Assembly (NCBI RefSeq): GCF_900172235.1
Contig: NZ_FWFQ01000009.1
Span: forward strand, 1 to 64,000
DNA: 64,000 nt
Source: Pseudoruegeria aquimaris
GTDB taxonomy: Bacteria; Pseudomonadota; Alphaproteobacteria; Rhodobacterales; Rhodobacteraceae
Direction of reading: 5' to 3'
In this document: positions 16,184-24,709 of the stretch, piece after piece
How the letters are laid out: each line of letters starts with the position of its first letter
Position numbering within the stretch: position 1 is the stretch's first letter
Translations under genes and position numbers: made by a program
Notes under the pieces: generated by a model
Databases searched by the model: none
What the model was told of the DNA's origin: nothing
The model's input: only the letters and a program-made list of their open reading frames with translations

Positions 16184-17076
16184 TGAAACGCGCAACCCTT
16201 TCCGAAGGTCTCGAATTTTCCCGCATCGTCTACGGGATGTGGCGCCTTGCCGAGGCCGAGGATACCTCCCCGGCCCATGTGCAGGCCAAGATCGAAGCCT
16301 GCCTCGAACAGGGCATCACCACCTTCGACCAGGCCGACATCTACGGCGGCTACCAGTCCGAAGCGGTGATGGGCGAGGCCATGAAGCTGGCCCCCTCCCT
16401 GCGCGACCAGATGGAGATCGTGACGAAGTGCGACATCGTTCTGCCGATGGGGCCCTTCGCCCACAAGCCGGTGAAGATGTATGACACCAGCCGCGCCCAC
16501 ATCATCGGCTCGCTTGAGAACTCGCTGAAGGCGATGGCGATCGATCACGTGGACCTGCTGCTGATCCACCGCCCCGACCCCTTCATGGACCCGGCCGAGA
16601 CAGGCGCCGCGCTCGATGAGGTCGTGGCCTCGGGCAAGGCCAGGGCCGTGGGCGTGTCCAACTTCAAGCTGCACGACTGGACGCTGCTGCAATCCAACAT
16701 GGAAAACCGGCTCGTCACCAACCAGATCGAGATCAGCCTTCTGGCGCACGAGGCGCTCACCAACGGCGATCTCGCCTACCTGCAGGAGCGCAAGATCAAG
16801 CCGATGGCGTGGTCCCCGCTGGCGGGCGGCGCGCTGTTCGCGCCGGAAAATGCCAAGCTTTACAAGATGCTGGAAGAAACCGGCGCGCAGTTCGGCGTCG
16901 ATGCCACCGCCGTGGCCGTGGCCTGGCTGCTGGCCCACCCCGCCGAGATCCTGCCCGTGCTGGGCACGAATAATCTGGACCGGGTGCGTGCCCTGGGCGA
17001 TGCTCTGAAGGTGGAGATGACGCGCGAGCTCTGGTTCACGCTCTACACCGAAGCCCTCGGGGACGAGGTGCCCTGA
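16183..17076 (+). CDS. Aldo/keto reductase, SmoB-type candidate
   Basis: 297 residues. AKR fold signs: GITTFDQADIYGGYQSE with the catalytic Asp and Tyr, VTKCDIVLP with the Lys, DLLLIHRPDP with the His, and GVSNFKLHDW. The subgroup looks like YdhF-type reductases. In the oxidative sulfoquinovose pathway an AKR reduces 6-oxo-glucose, the product of the monooxygenase, to glucose with NADPH; gene order supports that role here. Start and preceding stop overlap (TGATG at 16181-16185), and the next gene overlaps in the same way at 17076, so the three are translationally coupled. Confidence 0.88.
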   Translation: MKRATLSEGLEFSRIVYGMWRLAEAEDTSPAHVQAKIEACLEQGITTFDQADIYGGYQSEAVMGEAMKLAPSLRDQMEIVTKCDIVLPMGPFAHKPVKMYDTSRAHIIGSLENSLKAMAIDHVDLLLIHRPDPFMDPAETGAALDEVVASGKARAVGVSNFKLHDWTLLQSNMENRLVTNQIEISLLAHEALTNGDLAYLQERKIKPMAWSPLAGGALFAPENAKLYKMLEETGAQFGVDATAVAVAWLLAHPAEILPVLGTNNLDRVRALGDALKVEMTRELWFTLYTEALGDEVP

Positions 17077-17597
17077 TGGCAGACGGAGGCCTGAGCCAGA
17101 CCATGGAAAGCTTCACACCCGGCCCGGAGACCGCCAAAACGTTCCGCAACGCGCTCGGGCGCTTCGCCACCGGCGTGACCGTCGTCACCGCGCGCACGCC
17201 GCAGGGGCCGATCGGCATCACCGCCAACAGCTTCGCCTCGGTGTCGCTGGATCCGCCCCTGGTGCTGTGGTCGCCGGCGAAGGCCTCCAAGCGCTACGAG
17301 GCCTTCATCGCGGCCGAGGATTTCGCCATCCACGTGCTGGGCGAGGACCAGATGGAACTGTGCCAGACCTTCGCGCGCCCCGATCACAGCTTCGACGGGC
17401 TGGATTGGGCCGATTGCGCCGACGGCGTGCCGCTGCTTGCGGGCTGCCTGGCGCGTTTCGAATGCCGCAGGCATGCCGTGTTCGATGGCGGCGACCACTC
17501 GATCATCGTCGGACGCGTCAAGCGGGCGGCCCTGCGCGAGGGTGAACCGCTGCTGTTTTCCAGCGGCCAGTTCGGGCATTTCGCGCCCGGGCACTGA
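17076..17597 (+). CDS. Flavin reductase, SmoA-type candidate
   Basis: 173 residues of the flavin reductase-like FMN-binding split-barrel family. Signature segments are LGRFATGVTVVTART, GITANSFASVSLDPPLVL and HVLGEDQMELCQTFA. It would supply reduced FMN to the upstream monooxygenase, as in two-component sulfonate oxygenases. Its start overlaps the aldo/keto reductase stop. A 10-base hairpin (17608-17637) follows and may separate these enzymes from the transporter genes in expression. Confidence 0.9.
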   Translation: MADGGLSQTMESFTPGPETAKTFRNALGRFATGVTVVTARTPQGPIGITANSFASVSLDPPLVLWSPAKASKRYEAFIAAEDFAIHVLGEDQMELCQTFARPDHSFDGLDWADCADGVPLLAGCLARFECRRHAVFDGGDHSIIVGRVKRAALREGEPLLFSSGQFGHFAPGH

Positions 17598-17607
17598 AAA
17601 GGAATTC

Positions 17608-17637
17608 CGCGGCCGGGCCAAAGGGCACCCGGCCGCG
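17608..17637 (+). terminator. Intra-cluster hairpin between enzymes and TRAP genes
   Basis: CGCGGCCGGG (17608-17617) pairs perfectly with CCCGGCCGCG (17628-17637). There is no T run, so it is more likely a processing or stabilising stem, or a weak attenuator, than a full terminator. Confidence 0.45.
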
Positions 17638-17690
17638 TTCAAGGCCCGCGGCATCTCAGCCGCCGCCGGGCGAACAGAGGGAGGACGCGC

Positions 17691-18275
17691 ATGGCGCTGT
17701 TGTTCGGGCTGCTCACGCCCCTGCAACTGGTAAACGATTTCGTGCTGCGCATCGGTCGCTGGATCGGTGTCGTGGCCGTGGCCCTGATGGTCGTCGCGAT
17801 CCTGTTGCAGGTCTTCTTCCGCTACGTGCTCAACAACGCCCTGCCCTGGCCCGATGAGGCCGCGCGCTTCCTGATGCTGTGGATGACGGGCCTCGTGGCG
17901 CCCTCGGCCTACCGGCAGGGCGGTTTCGTGGCCATCGACATGCTCGAACAGGCGCTGCCGAAGCGGGCCGGCGCCCTGCTTGGACTGTTCCTGCTGGTGG
18001 TGTCGCTCGCCGTGCTCATTGTCGGGGCGCAGTTCGGATACAAGCACGTGAACTCCGGCTGGCTCTTCGCTTCCTCCACGCTCAAGCTGCCGCTGGGGCT
18101 GATCGGCGGGGAAACCGTGAAGATCAAGCTCGCGTGGATGTACATGTCGCTCTTCGTCGGGCTGATCCTGCTGATCGCCGTGAACATCGAGTTGATCCTG
18201 CGCGATCTCATCACCCTTCTGGGCGGCGGCTCCGAGCTGCGCCCGATCCCCGTCGCCTTCGCAGGAGCCGATTGA
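17691..18275 (+). CDS. TRAP transporter small permease subunit DctQ
   Basis: 194 residues with four membrane helices (around residues 20-45, 55-75, 95-120, 145-165). The DctQ signature is in VFFRYVLNNALPWPDEAARF. It partners the large permease (start 2 bases after this stop) and the periplasmic binding protein to import an organic anion or polar solute using a sodium gradient. Located directly after the monooxygenase/reductase genes, it probably brings in their substrate. A ribosome binding site AGGGAGGA lies 7 bases before the start. Confidence 0.93.
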   Translation: MALLFGLLTPLQLVNDFVLRIGRWIGVVAVALMVVAILLQVFFRYVLNNALPWPDEAARFLMLWMTGLVAPSAYRQGGFVAIDMLEQALPKRAGALLGLFLLVVSLAVLIVGAQFGYKHVNSGWLFASSTLKLPLGLIGGETVKIKLAWMYMSLFVGLILLIAVNIELILRDLITLLGGGSELRPIPVAFAGAD

Positions 18276-18277
18276 TC

Positions 18278-19567
18278 ATGCTTGTCTGGTTCCTGCCGCT
18301 CTTCCTCGTCTTCCTGATGATCGGCCTGCCGGTCTTCTTCGGGATGCTGGCCGCCCCCGGCCTGCTGCTCTGGCTCAACGGGCAGGAGCGCGATCTCGCC
18401 CTGCTCTACCGCAACGTCTACAACGGGATGGACAGCTTCCCGCTCATGGCCATCCCCTTCTTCATGCTCGCCGGCGAGCTGATGAACCGGGGCGGCATCA
18501 CCGAGCGGCTGGTGGAATTCTCGCAGGCGATGATGGGCCACCTGCGCGGCGGGCTAGCGCATGTGAACGTGTTGTCCTCGATGCTGTTCGCCGGGCTTTC
18601 GGGCTCCGCCGTGGCCGACACCTCGGCGCTTGGCTCGATGCTGATCCCGGCGATGGAGAAACAGGGCTACACCCGCCGCTTCGCCGCCGCCATCACCGCC
18701 GCTTCCTCCGTGATCGGCCCGATCATCCCGCCCTCGGGCATCATGATCATCTACGCCTACGTCATGGGCGAAAGCGTGGCCGCGCTCTTCCTCGCGGGCA
18801 TCGTGCCCGGCGCACTGGTGGGCATCGGGCTGATGGTGATGATCAAGTTCATGGCCGACCGCTACGATTTCCCCGTCGCCTCGCGCAAATACACCTGGCC
18901 CGAACGCGGGCAGGCCAGCCTCAAGGCCTTCTTCCCGCTGATGACCCCGGTCATCATCCTGGGCGGCATCCTGGCCGGGGTCTTCACCCCCACCGAGGCC
19001 GCCGCCGTGGCCGTGGCCTACGCGCTGGTGATCGGGCTCTTCGTGCTGCGCACGATCCGCGTGGGCGACATCCCCGGCATCCTCTACAAATCAGCCTTGA
19101 CCTCTTCGGTGGTGCTGCTGCTGGTGGGCGCCGCCATGGCCTTCAAGACGGTGGTGAGCCTCAGCCACACGCCGGAGATCCTGGCCGAATTCATCCTCGG
19201 GCTCAGCCAGAACCCGCTGATCCTGCTGTTCCTGATCAACGTGCTGCTGTTCATCGTGGGCATGTTCCTCGATGCCGGCCCCGCGATCATCATCCTCGGC
19301 CCGATCCTCGGCCCCATCTTCGTGGATCTCGGCGTGGACCCGGTGCATTTCGCCATCATCATGAGCGTGAACCTCACCGTGGGCCTCGCCACGCCGCCCA
19401 TGGGCCTCGTGCTCTTCGTCGCCTCCTCCGTCTCGGGCGAGCGGGTGGAGAGCATCGCCAAGGCCATCCTGCCATTTCTGGCCGTCGAAATCCTGGTGAT
19501 CTTCCTGATCACCTATTTCCCGGCCATTTCCATGACAATCCCCCGCCTCACGGGGTTTGTGAACTGA
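18278..19567 (+). CDS. TRAP transporter large permease subunit DctM
   Basis: 429 residues, 12 or so hydrophobic helices. Family hallmarks include NGMDSFPLMAIPFFMLAGEL, LSGSAVADTSALGS, GPIIPPSGIMIIYAYV and FTPTEAAAVAVAYAL. It forms the transport channel with DctQ. The start at 18278 follows the dctQ stop by 2 bases and gives the usual N-terminus. The order here is Q-M-P with the binding protein last, whereas binding protein first is the commoner arrangement. Confidence 0.95.
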   Translation: MLVWFLPLFLVFLMIGLPVFFGMLAAPGLLLWLNGQERDLALLYRNVYNGMDSFPLMAIPFFMLAGELMNRGGITERLVEFSQAMMGHLRGGLAHVNVLSSMLFAGLSGSAVADTSALGSMLIPAMEKQGYTRRFAAAITAASSVIGPIIPPSGIMIIYAYVMGESVAALFLAGIVPGALVGIGLMVMIKFMADRYDFPVASRKYTWPERGQASLKAFFPLMTPVIILGGILAGVFTPTEAAAVAVAYALVIGLFVLRTIRVGDIPGILYKSALTSSVVLLLVGAAMAFKTVVSLSHTPEILAEFILGLSQNPLILLFLINVLLFIVGMFLDAGPAIIILGPILGPIFVDLGVDPVHFAIIMSVNLTVGLATPPMGLVLFVASSVSGERVESIAKAILPFLAVEILVIFLITYFPAISMTIPRLTGFVN

Positions 19568-19596
19568 CCCATATGCATAGAACAGGGAGGTTTTAA

Positions 19597-20655
19597 ATGC
19601 TGAAGGGAACACTGAAGTCGCTCATGGTGGCGACGATGCTGGCCGGCACCGCGGTGTCGGCGGCGGCCGCGGATTTCACCATCCGCGCAACCGCGAACTC
19701 CAACGAGAACGATGAGGACTACGACGGTCTCGTCGTCTTCAAGAACTACGTCGAAAGCGCCTCCAACGGTGCCATCGAGGTGGAACTTTTCATCGGCACC
19801 CAGCTCTGCTCCAAGGGCGCGGAATGCCTGCAGGGCGTGGCCGACGGCTCGATCGACGTCTACATCTCCACCTCGGGCGGCGCCTCCGGCATCTTCCCCT
19901 ACGTGCAGGTGCTCGATCTGCCCTACCTGATGGCCGACGACCGTGTGGCCGAAGCCGTGCTTCAGGGTGATTTCACCCGCAAGATGCGCGAAATGGCACT
20001 GGAAGATTCCAACGGCATGATCCGCCTGATGACCATCGGCAACACCGGTGGCTGGCGCAACTTCGCCAACACCAAGCGCCGCGTGCAGAAGCCCGAGGAT
20101 CTGGCCGGCCTTAAGATCCGCACCGTAGTCGCCGATCTGCCGCAGGAACTGGTGAAGGCCCTCGGCGCCTCGCCGACCCCGATCCCGTGGCCCGAGCTGT
20201 TCACCTCCTTCCAGACCGGCGTCGTGGAAGGCTCCAAGAACGGCATCACCGACATCATGGGCATGAAGTTCCCCGATGCCGGCCTGCAATACGTCACGCT
20301 TGACGGCCACGCCTACATGGGCGCGCTGTGGTGGATGAACAACGACAAGTTCATGTCCATGCCCGAGGATCTGCGCCGCGTCGTGGTGGATGGTTTCTAC
20401 GCGCTGCAACAGGCCACCTTCGCCTCGCCCAAGCGCAAGTCGATCCAGGCCTACGAGGATTTCGTGGCCGGTGGCGGCGATCTCTACGTGCCGACGCCGG
20501 AAGAAAAGGCTGCCTTCAAGGAAGCCGCCGCGCCGGTCTACGACTGGTTCAAGGCCAACATCGACGGCGGTGAAGAGATCTTCAACGCCCTCACCGAGGC
20601 CGTGGCAGCCGCCGAGGCCGAGATCAACGAAGGCCGCATGAAAGATCTTCAGTAA
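19597..20655 (+). CDS. TRAP transporter periplasmic substrate-binding protein DctP
   Basis: 352 residues with a Sec signal peptide cut after SAAAA. The DctP fold is recognised from LAGLKIRTVVADLPQELVKALG, PIPWPELFTSFQTGVVEGSKN and YVTLDGHAYMGALWWMNN. The family Arg that binds substrate carboxylates is in KIRTV. If the cluster handles sulfoquinovose, this protein would bind a sulfonated sugar or its glyceride, which would be unusual for TRAP systems studied so far. Ribosome binding site GGGAGG, 8 bases before the ATG. A strong terminator follows. Confidence 0.93.
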   Translation: MLKGTLKSLMVATMLAGTAVSAAAADFTIRATANSNENDEDYDGLVVFKNYVESASNGAIEVELFIGTQLCSKGAECLQGVADGSIDVYISTSGGASGIFPYVQVLDLPYLMADDRVAEAVLQGDFTRKMREMALEDSNGMIRLMTIGNTGGWRNFANTKRRVQKPEDLAGLKIRTVVADLPQELVKALGASPTPIPWPELFTSFQTGVVEGSKNGITDIMGMKFPDAGLQYVTLDGHAYMGALWWMNNDKFMSMPEDLRRVVVDGFYALQQATFASPKRKSIQAYEDFVAGGGDLYVPTPEEKAAFKEAAAPVYDWFKANIDGGEEIFNALTEAVAAAEAEINEGRMKDLQ

Positions 20656-20680
20656 GTTTCTTTGCTGAAAGCAAAAGAAG

Positions 20681-20706
20681 GGGCGCCGGTTTCCGGCGCC
20701 CTTTTT
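20681..20706 (+). terminator. Rho-independent terminator after the TRAP operon
   Basis: GGGCGCCGG (20681-20689), loop TTT, CCGGCGCCC (20693-20701), then TTTTT. It closes the monooxygenase-TRAP operon. Confidence 0.93.
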
Positions 20707-20727
20707 CGTTGGCGGTGGGGGCAGCGG

Positions 20728-22113
20728 CTAGGCCACCTCGAACCACGTCATCATGCCCGCCATCTGGTGACTCAGCATGTGGCAATGCACCATCCACTTG
20801 CCCGGATTCTCCGCCCGCAGCACCACCTCTCGGCGCGCGGCCGCATCGACGAGGATCGTGTCGCGTATCGGGCCGTAGCCGCCGCCTGCCAGAACCTCGC
20901 GGAAATGATGTCCGTGCAGGTGGATCGCGTGGGGAAAGGCGGTGTCGTTGATCATTTCGATGCGCACCGCCTCGCCCCGCGAAAGCCTGAGCCAGGGCTC
21001 GGGCGTCATCCCTGCGACGCCGTTGAACGCCCAGAGCTGGCCCTGCGCCGCCAGGTCGCGCATCGAAAGCATCTCCCCCTGGTGGCGCGCCCGGGCAAGC
21101 CCGCCCATGGCGCCGCCTTCCATCAACAGCGGCTCTTGGCGCTTCCCCGCCTCCGCCACCGGCAGCGTGCCGGGGTTGGGCGGCAGCGGCGCGGGCGCAC
21201 CGCGGCGGCTGCGGCTGCCCTCGGTCACAGGCAGATCGAGCAGCGCGAAGCCCCCGTCCCGCTCGTGCTGCACGAGCGTGGCCAGCCCGCCCGCCTCGGC
21301 GGTCACGTCCACGAAGAGATCCACCCGCTGCGCCGGGGCCAGAGTGATCCGGCCCAGCGGCTCGGGCGCTGCCAGCGGCATCCCGTCCAGCGCCATCACC
21401 CAGCCCTCCAGCCCCTGAAGCGACAGCACCATGATGCGGTCGGTGGCCGGGTTGATAAGACGCAGGCGCAGCCGGTCGTGGCGCCTGAGCGCGGATTGCG
21501 CGGGCAGCAGCACCGCTTGGGTGTAATTGCCGATACGCCCGCCGTGGGCCAGATCGTGCATCTGCCCGAAACTCTCGTGGATCTGCGCCTCCTGCGTCAT
21601 GCGCCAGTCATCCACCACGAGAATGACGTCGGCATCCACGTCCGGCGCCTCGGGCTCTTCCACGATCAGCGGCCCGTAGAGCCCGCGGGCCACCTGCTCC
21701 TGGCTTTGGTTATGCGAATGATACCAATAGGTTCCCGCATCCGGCACGACGAAATCGTAGTCGAACGCCCCGCCCGGCACCACGGCGGCCTGCGTCATGC
21801 CCGGAACCCCGTCCATGGCGTTGTCGATGCGGATGCCGTGCCAGTGCACCGCCGTGGGACGGGCCAGATCGTTGCGGAAGCGCCGCTGTACCCGCGCGCC
21901 CTGCTTCACCCGGATCACCGGGCCGGGCACCGTGGCGTCGTAGCCCCAGATCGCGGTTTCGGGGTAGCCTTCCGGCGCGATCCGCACCGCGCCTTCGCGG
22001 GCGGTGAGCAGCGGAAAAGCCGGGCTTGCGGCGAAAAGGGGCGACGGGACGCCGAGGGAGACGATCCCGGCCATCCCGCCGCCCAACAGGGCCTCGCGGC
22101 GCGTGAGTGACAT
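20728..22113 (-). CDS. Multicopper oxidase, Tat-exported
   Basis: 461 residues with a twin-arginine-type leader (SLTRREALLGGGMAG...SPLFA). All four copper clusters are intact: HWHG, HSHNQS, HAIHLHGHHF and HCHMLSHQMAGMM, the last holding the type 1 copper Cys and axial Met. It therefore folds with its cofactor and acts in the periplasm, as a copper-tolerance oxidase, metallo-oxidase or laccase. No long Met-rich loop like that of CueO is seen. It is the last gene of a minus-strand run that includes the YHYH protein (176-base gap). Confidence 0.92.
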   Translation of the reverse strand: MSLTRREALLGGGMAGIVSLGVPSPLFAASPAFPLLTAREGAVRIAPEGYPETAIWGYDATVPGPVIRVKQGARVQRRFRNDLARPTAVHWHGIRIDNAMDGVPGMTQAAVVPGGAFDYDFVVPDAGTYWYHSHNQSQEQVARGLYGPLIVEEPEAPDVDADVILVVDDWRMTQEAQIHESFGQMHDLAHGGRIGNYTQAVLLPAQSALRRHDRLRLRLINPATDRIMVLSLQGLEGWVMALDGMPLAAPEPLGRITLAPAQRVDLFVDVTAEAGGLATLVQHERDGGFALLDLPVTEGSRSRRGAPAPLPPNPGTLPVAEAGKRQEPLLMEGGAMGGLARARHQGEMLSMRDLAAQGQLWAFNGVAGMTPEPWLRLSRGEAVRIEMINDTAFPHAIHLHGHHFREVLAGGGYGPIRDTILVDAAARREVVLRAENPGKWMVHCHMLSHQMAGMMTWFEVA

Positions 22114-22289
22114 GTCCGGCGTCCTTTCCGTTGTGCGGCCTGCCCTTCAGATAGCTATTCCAGCAACTGGAAGGTCAAGGGCCGGAAAAAGGGCGGACAT
22201 GCGCGCAAGGCCCTGCGCGGGGAAGGCGATGGGTCCAGCGCCTTCCCCGCTCCTGTCGCCGGGCCGCGCCGCAGGCGGCCCGGCATGGC

Positions 22290-23435
22290 TCAGCGGCGGG
22301 CCGGAAGAGCGGCGCGCATGTCCGCCTCGCTCACCCCCAGCGCCTCGGCCACGTCGGCGAGCGCCGCCTGCGGGCCTCCGGCGGCCTGCACGGCCCGAAC
22401 CAGTGTTTCAACCGGCACCCCGAGCGCCTCGGCCGCCGCATCGAACCCCGGCGGAACGCCACCGGGACCATTGGGGCCACCGGGCCCGCCCTGGCCGCCG
22501 GCCGAGCCGATGCCCTGCGCCGCCGTGGTGGTGAAATTGCCCTCCGCCACCACACCGACGAGGCAGCCCGGCAGGTTCGGGAACTCTTCGCTGGCGTGGT
22601 AGTGATAGACGGGCGCGCCGCCCTCCTGCAGCGGCGCGGCATGGCCGTTGCAGGCGTCAAGCCCCACCGGTGTGCTGCCGTCCGGCTCAAGGTGGCCGTA
22701 GAGCGCGAAACCGTCGAAGGCATAGCCGAACTGGGCGGTCGGATCCTGCGGCACCGCGCAGGCGGACTCCACCCCGGCGGCCGACAGCAGGCCGGTGATG
22801 TCGCTCGCGGTGGCGTGCCAGTGATACCAGCCGCCCGGATCCACGTGGCCGCCGCAATCATCCAGCGCGGGCATGTTGCCGGTGGCCTCGACCGTGGGCG
22901 CATCGGCGAAGATCGGCACACCGTCCAGCCCCACGCCCACCTTGGCCACGGTGCCCAGCGGCGTCGGCGTTTCCGCCATCACCGGCGAAAGCGGCAGGCG
23001 CATCGTGACGGTCACCTCTTCGGCCTGCGCCGCCGCGAGGCAGGCGTTGTCGTATCGGCGTTCGCCCTGGAGGTCATCGATGAAGACGGTGCCCTCGGCG
23101 TCATACATCACGTAGCCCTGCTCGGCGAGGAAGGCGAGGAAGCCGCCGTCGATCCGGTAGACGCCGGGCGCCTCCTGCCCCGTCCAGTGCCAGATCCCGC
23201 CCGCCTCTTCGATCGTGGCCGGGCAGAATGGCCCGATCTCCAGATCGTCCGGTTTGTATTTCACGGTGAACTCAAGGCATTCCGCCTCCACGCCCGTCTC
23301 CAGCGTGCAGGCCACGCGCTGCGGCTCTCCCACCAAGGCGGACGGGTTGAACCCGTCCGCCTCTGCCTGTGCCATGGCCGCCGGTGCACTCAGCACCACG
23401 GCCGCCACGGCAATGCCTGCCCTGTGAAAATTCAT
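22290..23435 (-). CDS. Secreted YHYH-domain protein
   Basis: 381 residues from MNFHRAGIAVAAVV, with a Sec signal peptide cut after AMAQA. The YHYH domain is seen from GGWYHWHATASDITGLL to GAPVYHYHASEEFPNLPGCLVG, which gives the family its name; these His/Tyr clusters look suited to metal binding. A Gly/Pro-rich linker (GGQGGPGGPNGPGG) leads to a C-terminal helical tail. An upstream start at 23522 is rejected as it would bury the signal peptide. The function of YHYH proteins is not established; the downstream multicopper oxidase suggests periplasmic copper handling (inference). Confidence 0.85.
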   Translation of the reverse strand: MNFHRAGIAVAAVVLSAPAAMAQAEADGFNPSALVGEPQRVACTLETGVEAECLEFTVKYKPDDLEIGPFCPATIEEAGGIWHWTGQEAPGVYRIDGGFLAFLAEQGYVMYDAEGTVFIDDLQGERRYDNACLAAAQAEEVTVTMRLPLSPVMAETPTPLGTVAKVGVGLDGVPIFADAPTVEATGNMPALDDCGGHVDPGGWYHWHATASDITGLLSAAGVESACAVPQDPTAQFGYAFDGFALYGHLEPDGSTPVGLDACNGHAAPLQEGGAPVYHYHASEEFPNLPGCLVGVVAEGNFTTTAAQGIGSAGGQGGPGGPNGPGGVPPGFDAAAEALGVPVETLVRAVQAAGGPQAALADVAEALGVSEADMRAALPARR

Positions 23436-23526
23436 GTCACGCCCCCCATGGCACGTTGTTGCAATGCCGCTGATACGGGTGGGCGCGCCGGTTCCGTCGC
23501 GATCCGAGGGAAAAAATCTCACAAGG

Positions 23527-23555
23527 AAAAAGGGAGCGGAAACCGCCCCCTTTTT
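23527..23555. terminator. Bidirectional hairpin terminator
   Basis: AAAAAGGGAGCGG (23527-23539) and CCGCCCCCTTTTT (23543-23555) form a stem with one mismatch and loop AAA; both strands end in five T. On the minus strand it would separate the small ORFs from the YHYH gene. Confidence 0.7.
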
Positions 23556-23600
23556 CGCGTTTCTGATGACCGTAGGCTTACGCCTTGAGGCCGTGCCCGC

Positions 23601-23774
23601 TCAGGCCGGCCAGACGAGATTGAACAGGAATACCACCATTGCGACCGCCGCGACGACCTTCCAGTTGAACCGCCGCTCTTCGCCCGGTTTGAGGACGCCG
23701 AACCTGTAGAGCGCCGCGTAGGTGGCGAAGATCAGCAGCGCGGTGACGAGCGCGTGTGCGAGGTTGATGTGCAT
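23601..23774 (-). CDS. Small membrane protein, 57 residues
   Basis: Starts MHINLAHALVTALLIF and ends VVFLFNLVWPA. Two hydrophobic helices (about 5-24 and 40-55) flank a charged loop GVLKPGEERRFNWK. The ribosome binding site GGAGGAG lies 8 bases before the ATG, inside the preceding 33-codon ORF whose stop is 3 bases upstream. Such a short protein is easily missed by gene callers. No family recognised. It could assist a membrane complex or oxidase; this is speculation from its neighbours. Confidence 0.65.
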   Translation of the reverse strand: MHINLAHALVTALLIFATYAALYRFGVLKPGEERRFNWKVVAAVAMVVFLFNLVWPA

Positions 23775-23777
23775 CTT

Positions 23778-23879
23778 TCAGCGCTCCTCCGCGGGCAGGC
23801 CGGGTGCTGGCGTTTCCCTCACCCGCGCGGACTGCAGTGCAGCTTCGGGGCCGACACCGGCCACGGCATGTTTCTTCAT
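23778..23879 (-). CDS. Tiny ORF, 33 residues, upstream of the small membrane protein
   Basis: Begins MKKHAVAGVGPEAALQSAR and ends GLPAEER. It has a very strong ribosome binding site, GGAGGGAGGA, 5 bases before the ATG, and its stop lies 3 bases before the next start, so translation of the two would be coupled. It is hydrophilic, with no membrane segment. It may be a real microprotein or a leader peptide controlling the following gene. Confidence 0.5.
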   Translation of the reverse strand: MKKHAVAGVGPEAALQSARVRETPAPGLPAEER

Positions 23880-23923
23880 CGTCTTCCTCCCTCCGTTTTC
23901 GGCACGCACCTGCGCCCCTCGAT

Positions 23924-24544
23924 TCATTCGATCCCGAAGATCACGTTGTAGCCGCGGGTGTCGTTGCCGCGGTTGATGACCTCGACGACGTGTTCGCCCG
24001 ATTGCCAGAGCTGGCCGCGGTATTCCGTGTCGCTCGGGATCATCTCGAGCAGGAAGGAGCCGTCGGGGTTGAAGATCTGGAAATCCAGCGCAGAACCCCG
24101 GGCGGCGACGCGCACGTAGAGGAACTGCCCCTCCTTCGCGCCCAGCGTGTAGCGGTGCGAGGCCCCCGGCGGCAGGCTGCCCGCAAGCTCGGCCCCGGTG
24201 GTGCCCGATGCGAAGCGCACCGCTTCCGTCACCGTCTCGCCCGCCCCGGCCGGCGCGCCCGCCATGGCGCCGCCACCGTCATCGGCGGCATTCACCACGC
24301 GCAACTCCTCCACCGTGCCGTCGGAATAGGCGAGGCAGCTCCAGACGGAGCCGCCGCGATCCTTCAGCGTGACGCGCGTCGCCGCCTCGCTGAACTCGGA
24401 TGACACGACCTCCCCGCCCTGCCCGTCCGGGCCACCGACCCGGCGCAGCTCGTCGATGCAGCCGTCGATGGCCGCCTGTTCAGCGGCACCTGCTAAGCCC
24501 GCGATCCCGCAGCACAGCGTGCCGATGATGAGTGTTTTCTTCAT
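23924..24544 (-). CDS. Secreted protein with C-terminal beta-sandwich-like domain
   Basis: 206 residues from MKKTLIIGTLCCGIAG with a signal peptide cut after LAGAA. The middle has an acidic/Gly-rich linker (DDGGGAMAGAPAGAG). The C-terminal part, from TEAVRFASGTTGAELAG through RYTLGAKEGQFLYVRV to GNDTRGYNVIFGIE, resembles pre-peptidase C-terminal or PliI/PliG-type lysozyme-inhibitor beta-sandwiches, a comparison from memory. Ribosome binding site GGGAGG 8 bases before the ATG at 24544; the longer reading frame to 24655 is rejected. Function unknown. Confidence 0.7.
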   Translation of the reverse strand: MKKTLIIGTLCCGIAGLAGAAEQAAIDGCIDELRRVGGPDGQGGEVVSSEFSEAATRVTLKDRGGSVWSCLAYSDGTVEELRVVNAADDGGGAMAGAPAGAGETVTEAVRFASGTTGAELAGSLPPGASHRYTLGAKEGQFLYVRVAARGSALDFQIFNPDGSFLLEMIPSDTEYRGQLWQSGEHVVEVINRGNDTRGYNVIFGIE

Positions 24545-24709
24545 GAATGCGCCTCCCTTGCACCTGCTCACGAGCCTAGCGGGAGATGCGCGGCGGTCAA
24601 ACACGCCGATGCTCTCGCCCCACGAAAAAGGGGTGAGCGCATTTCTTTTCCACAAATCCGGCCGATACCGGAATTCGCGCTATACAAACAGCGTGGAACC
24701 CGCAAAATC

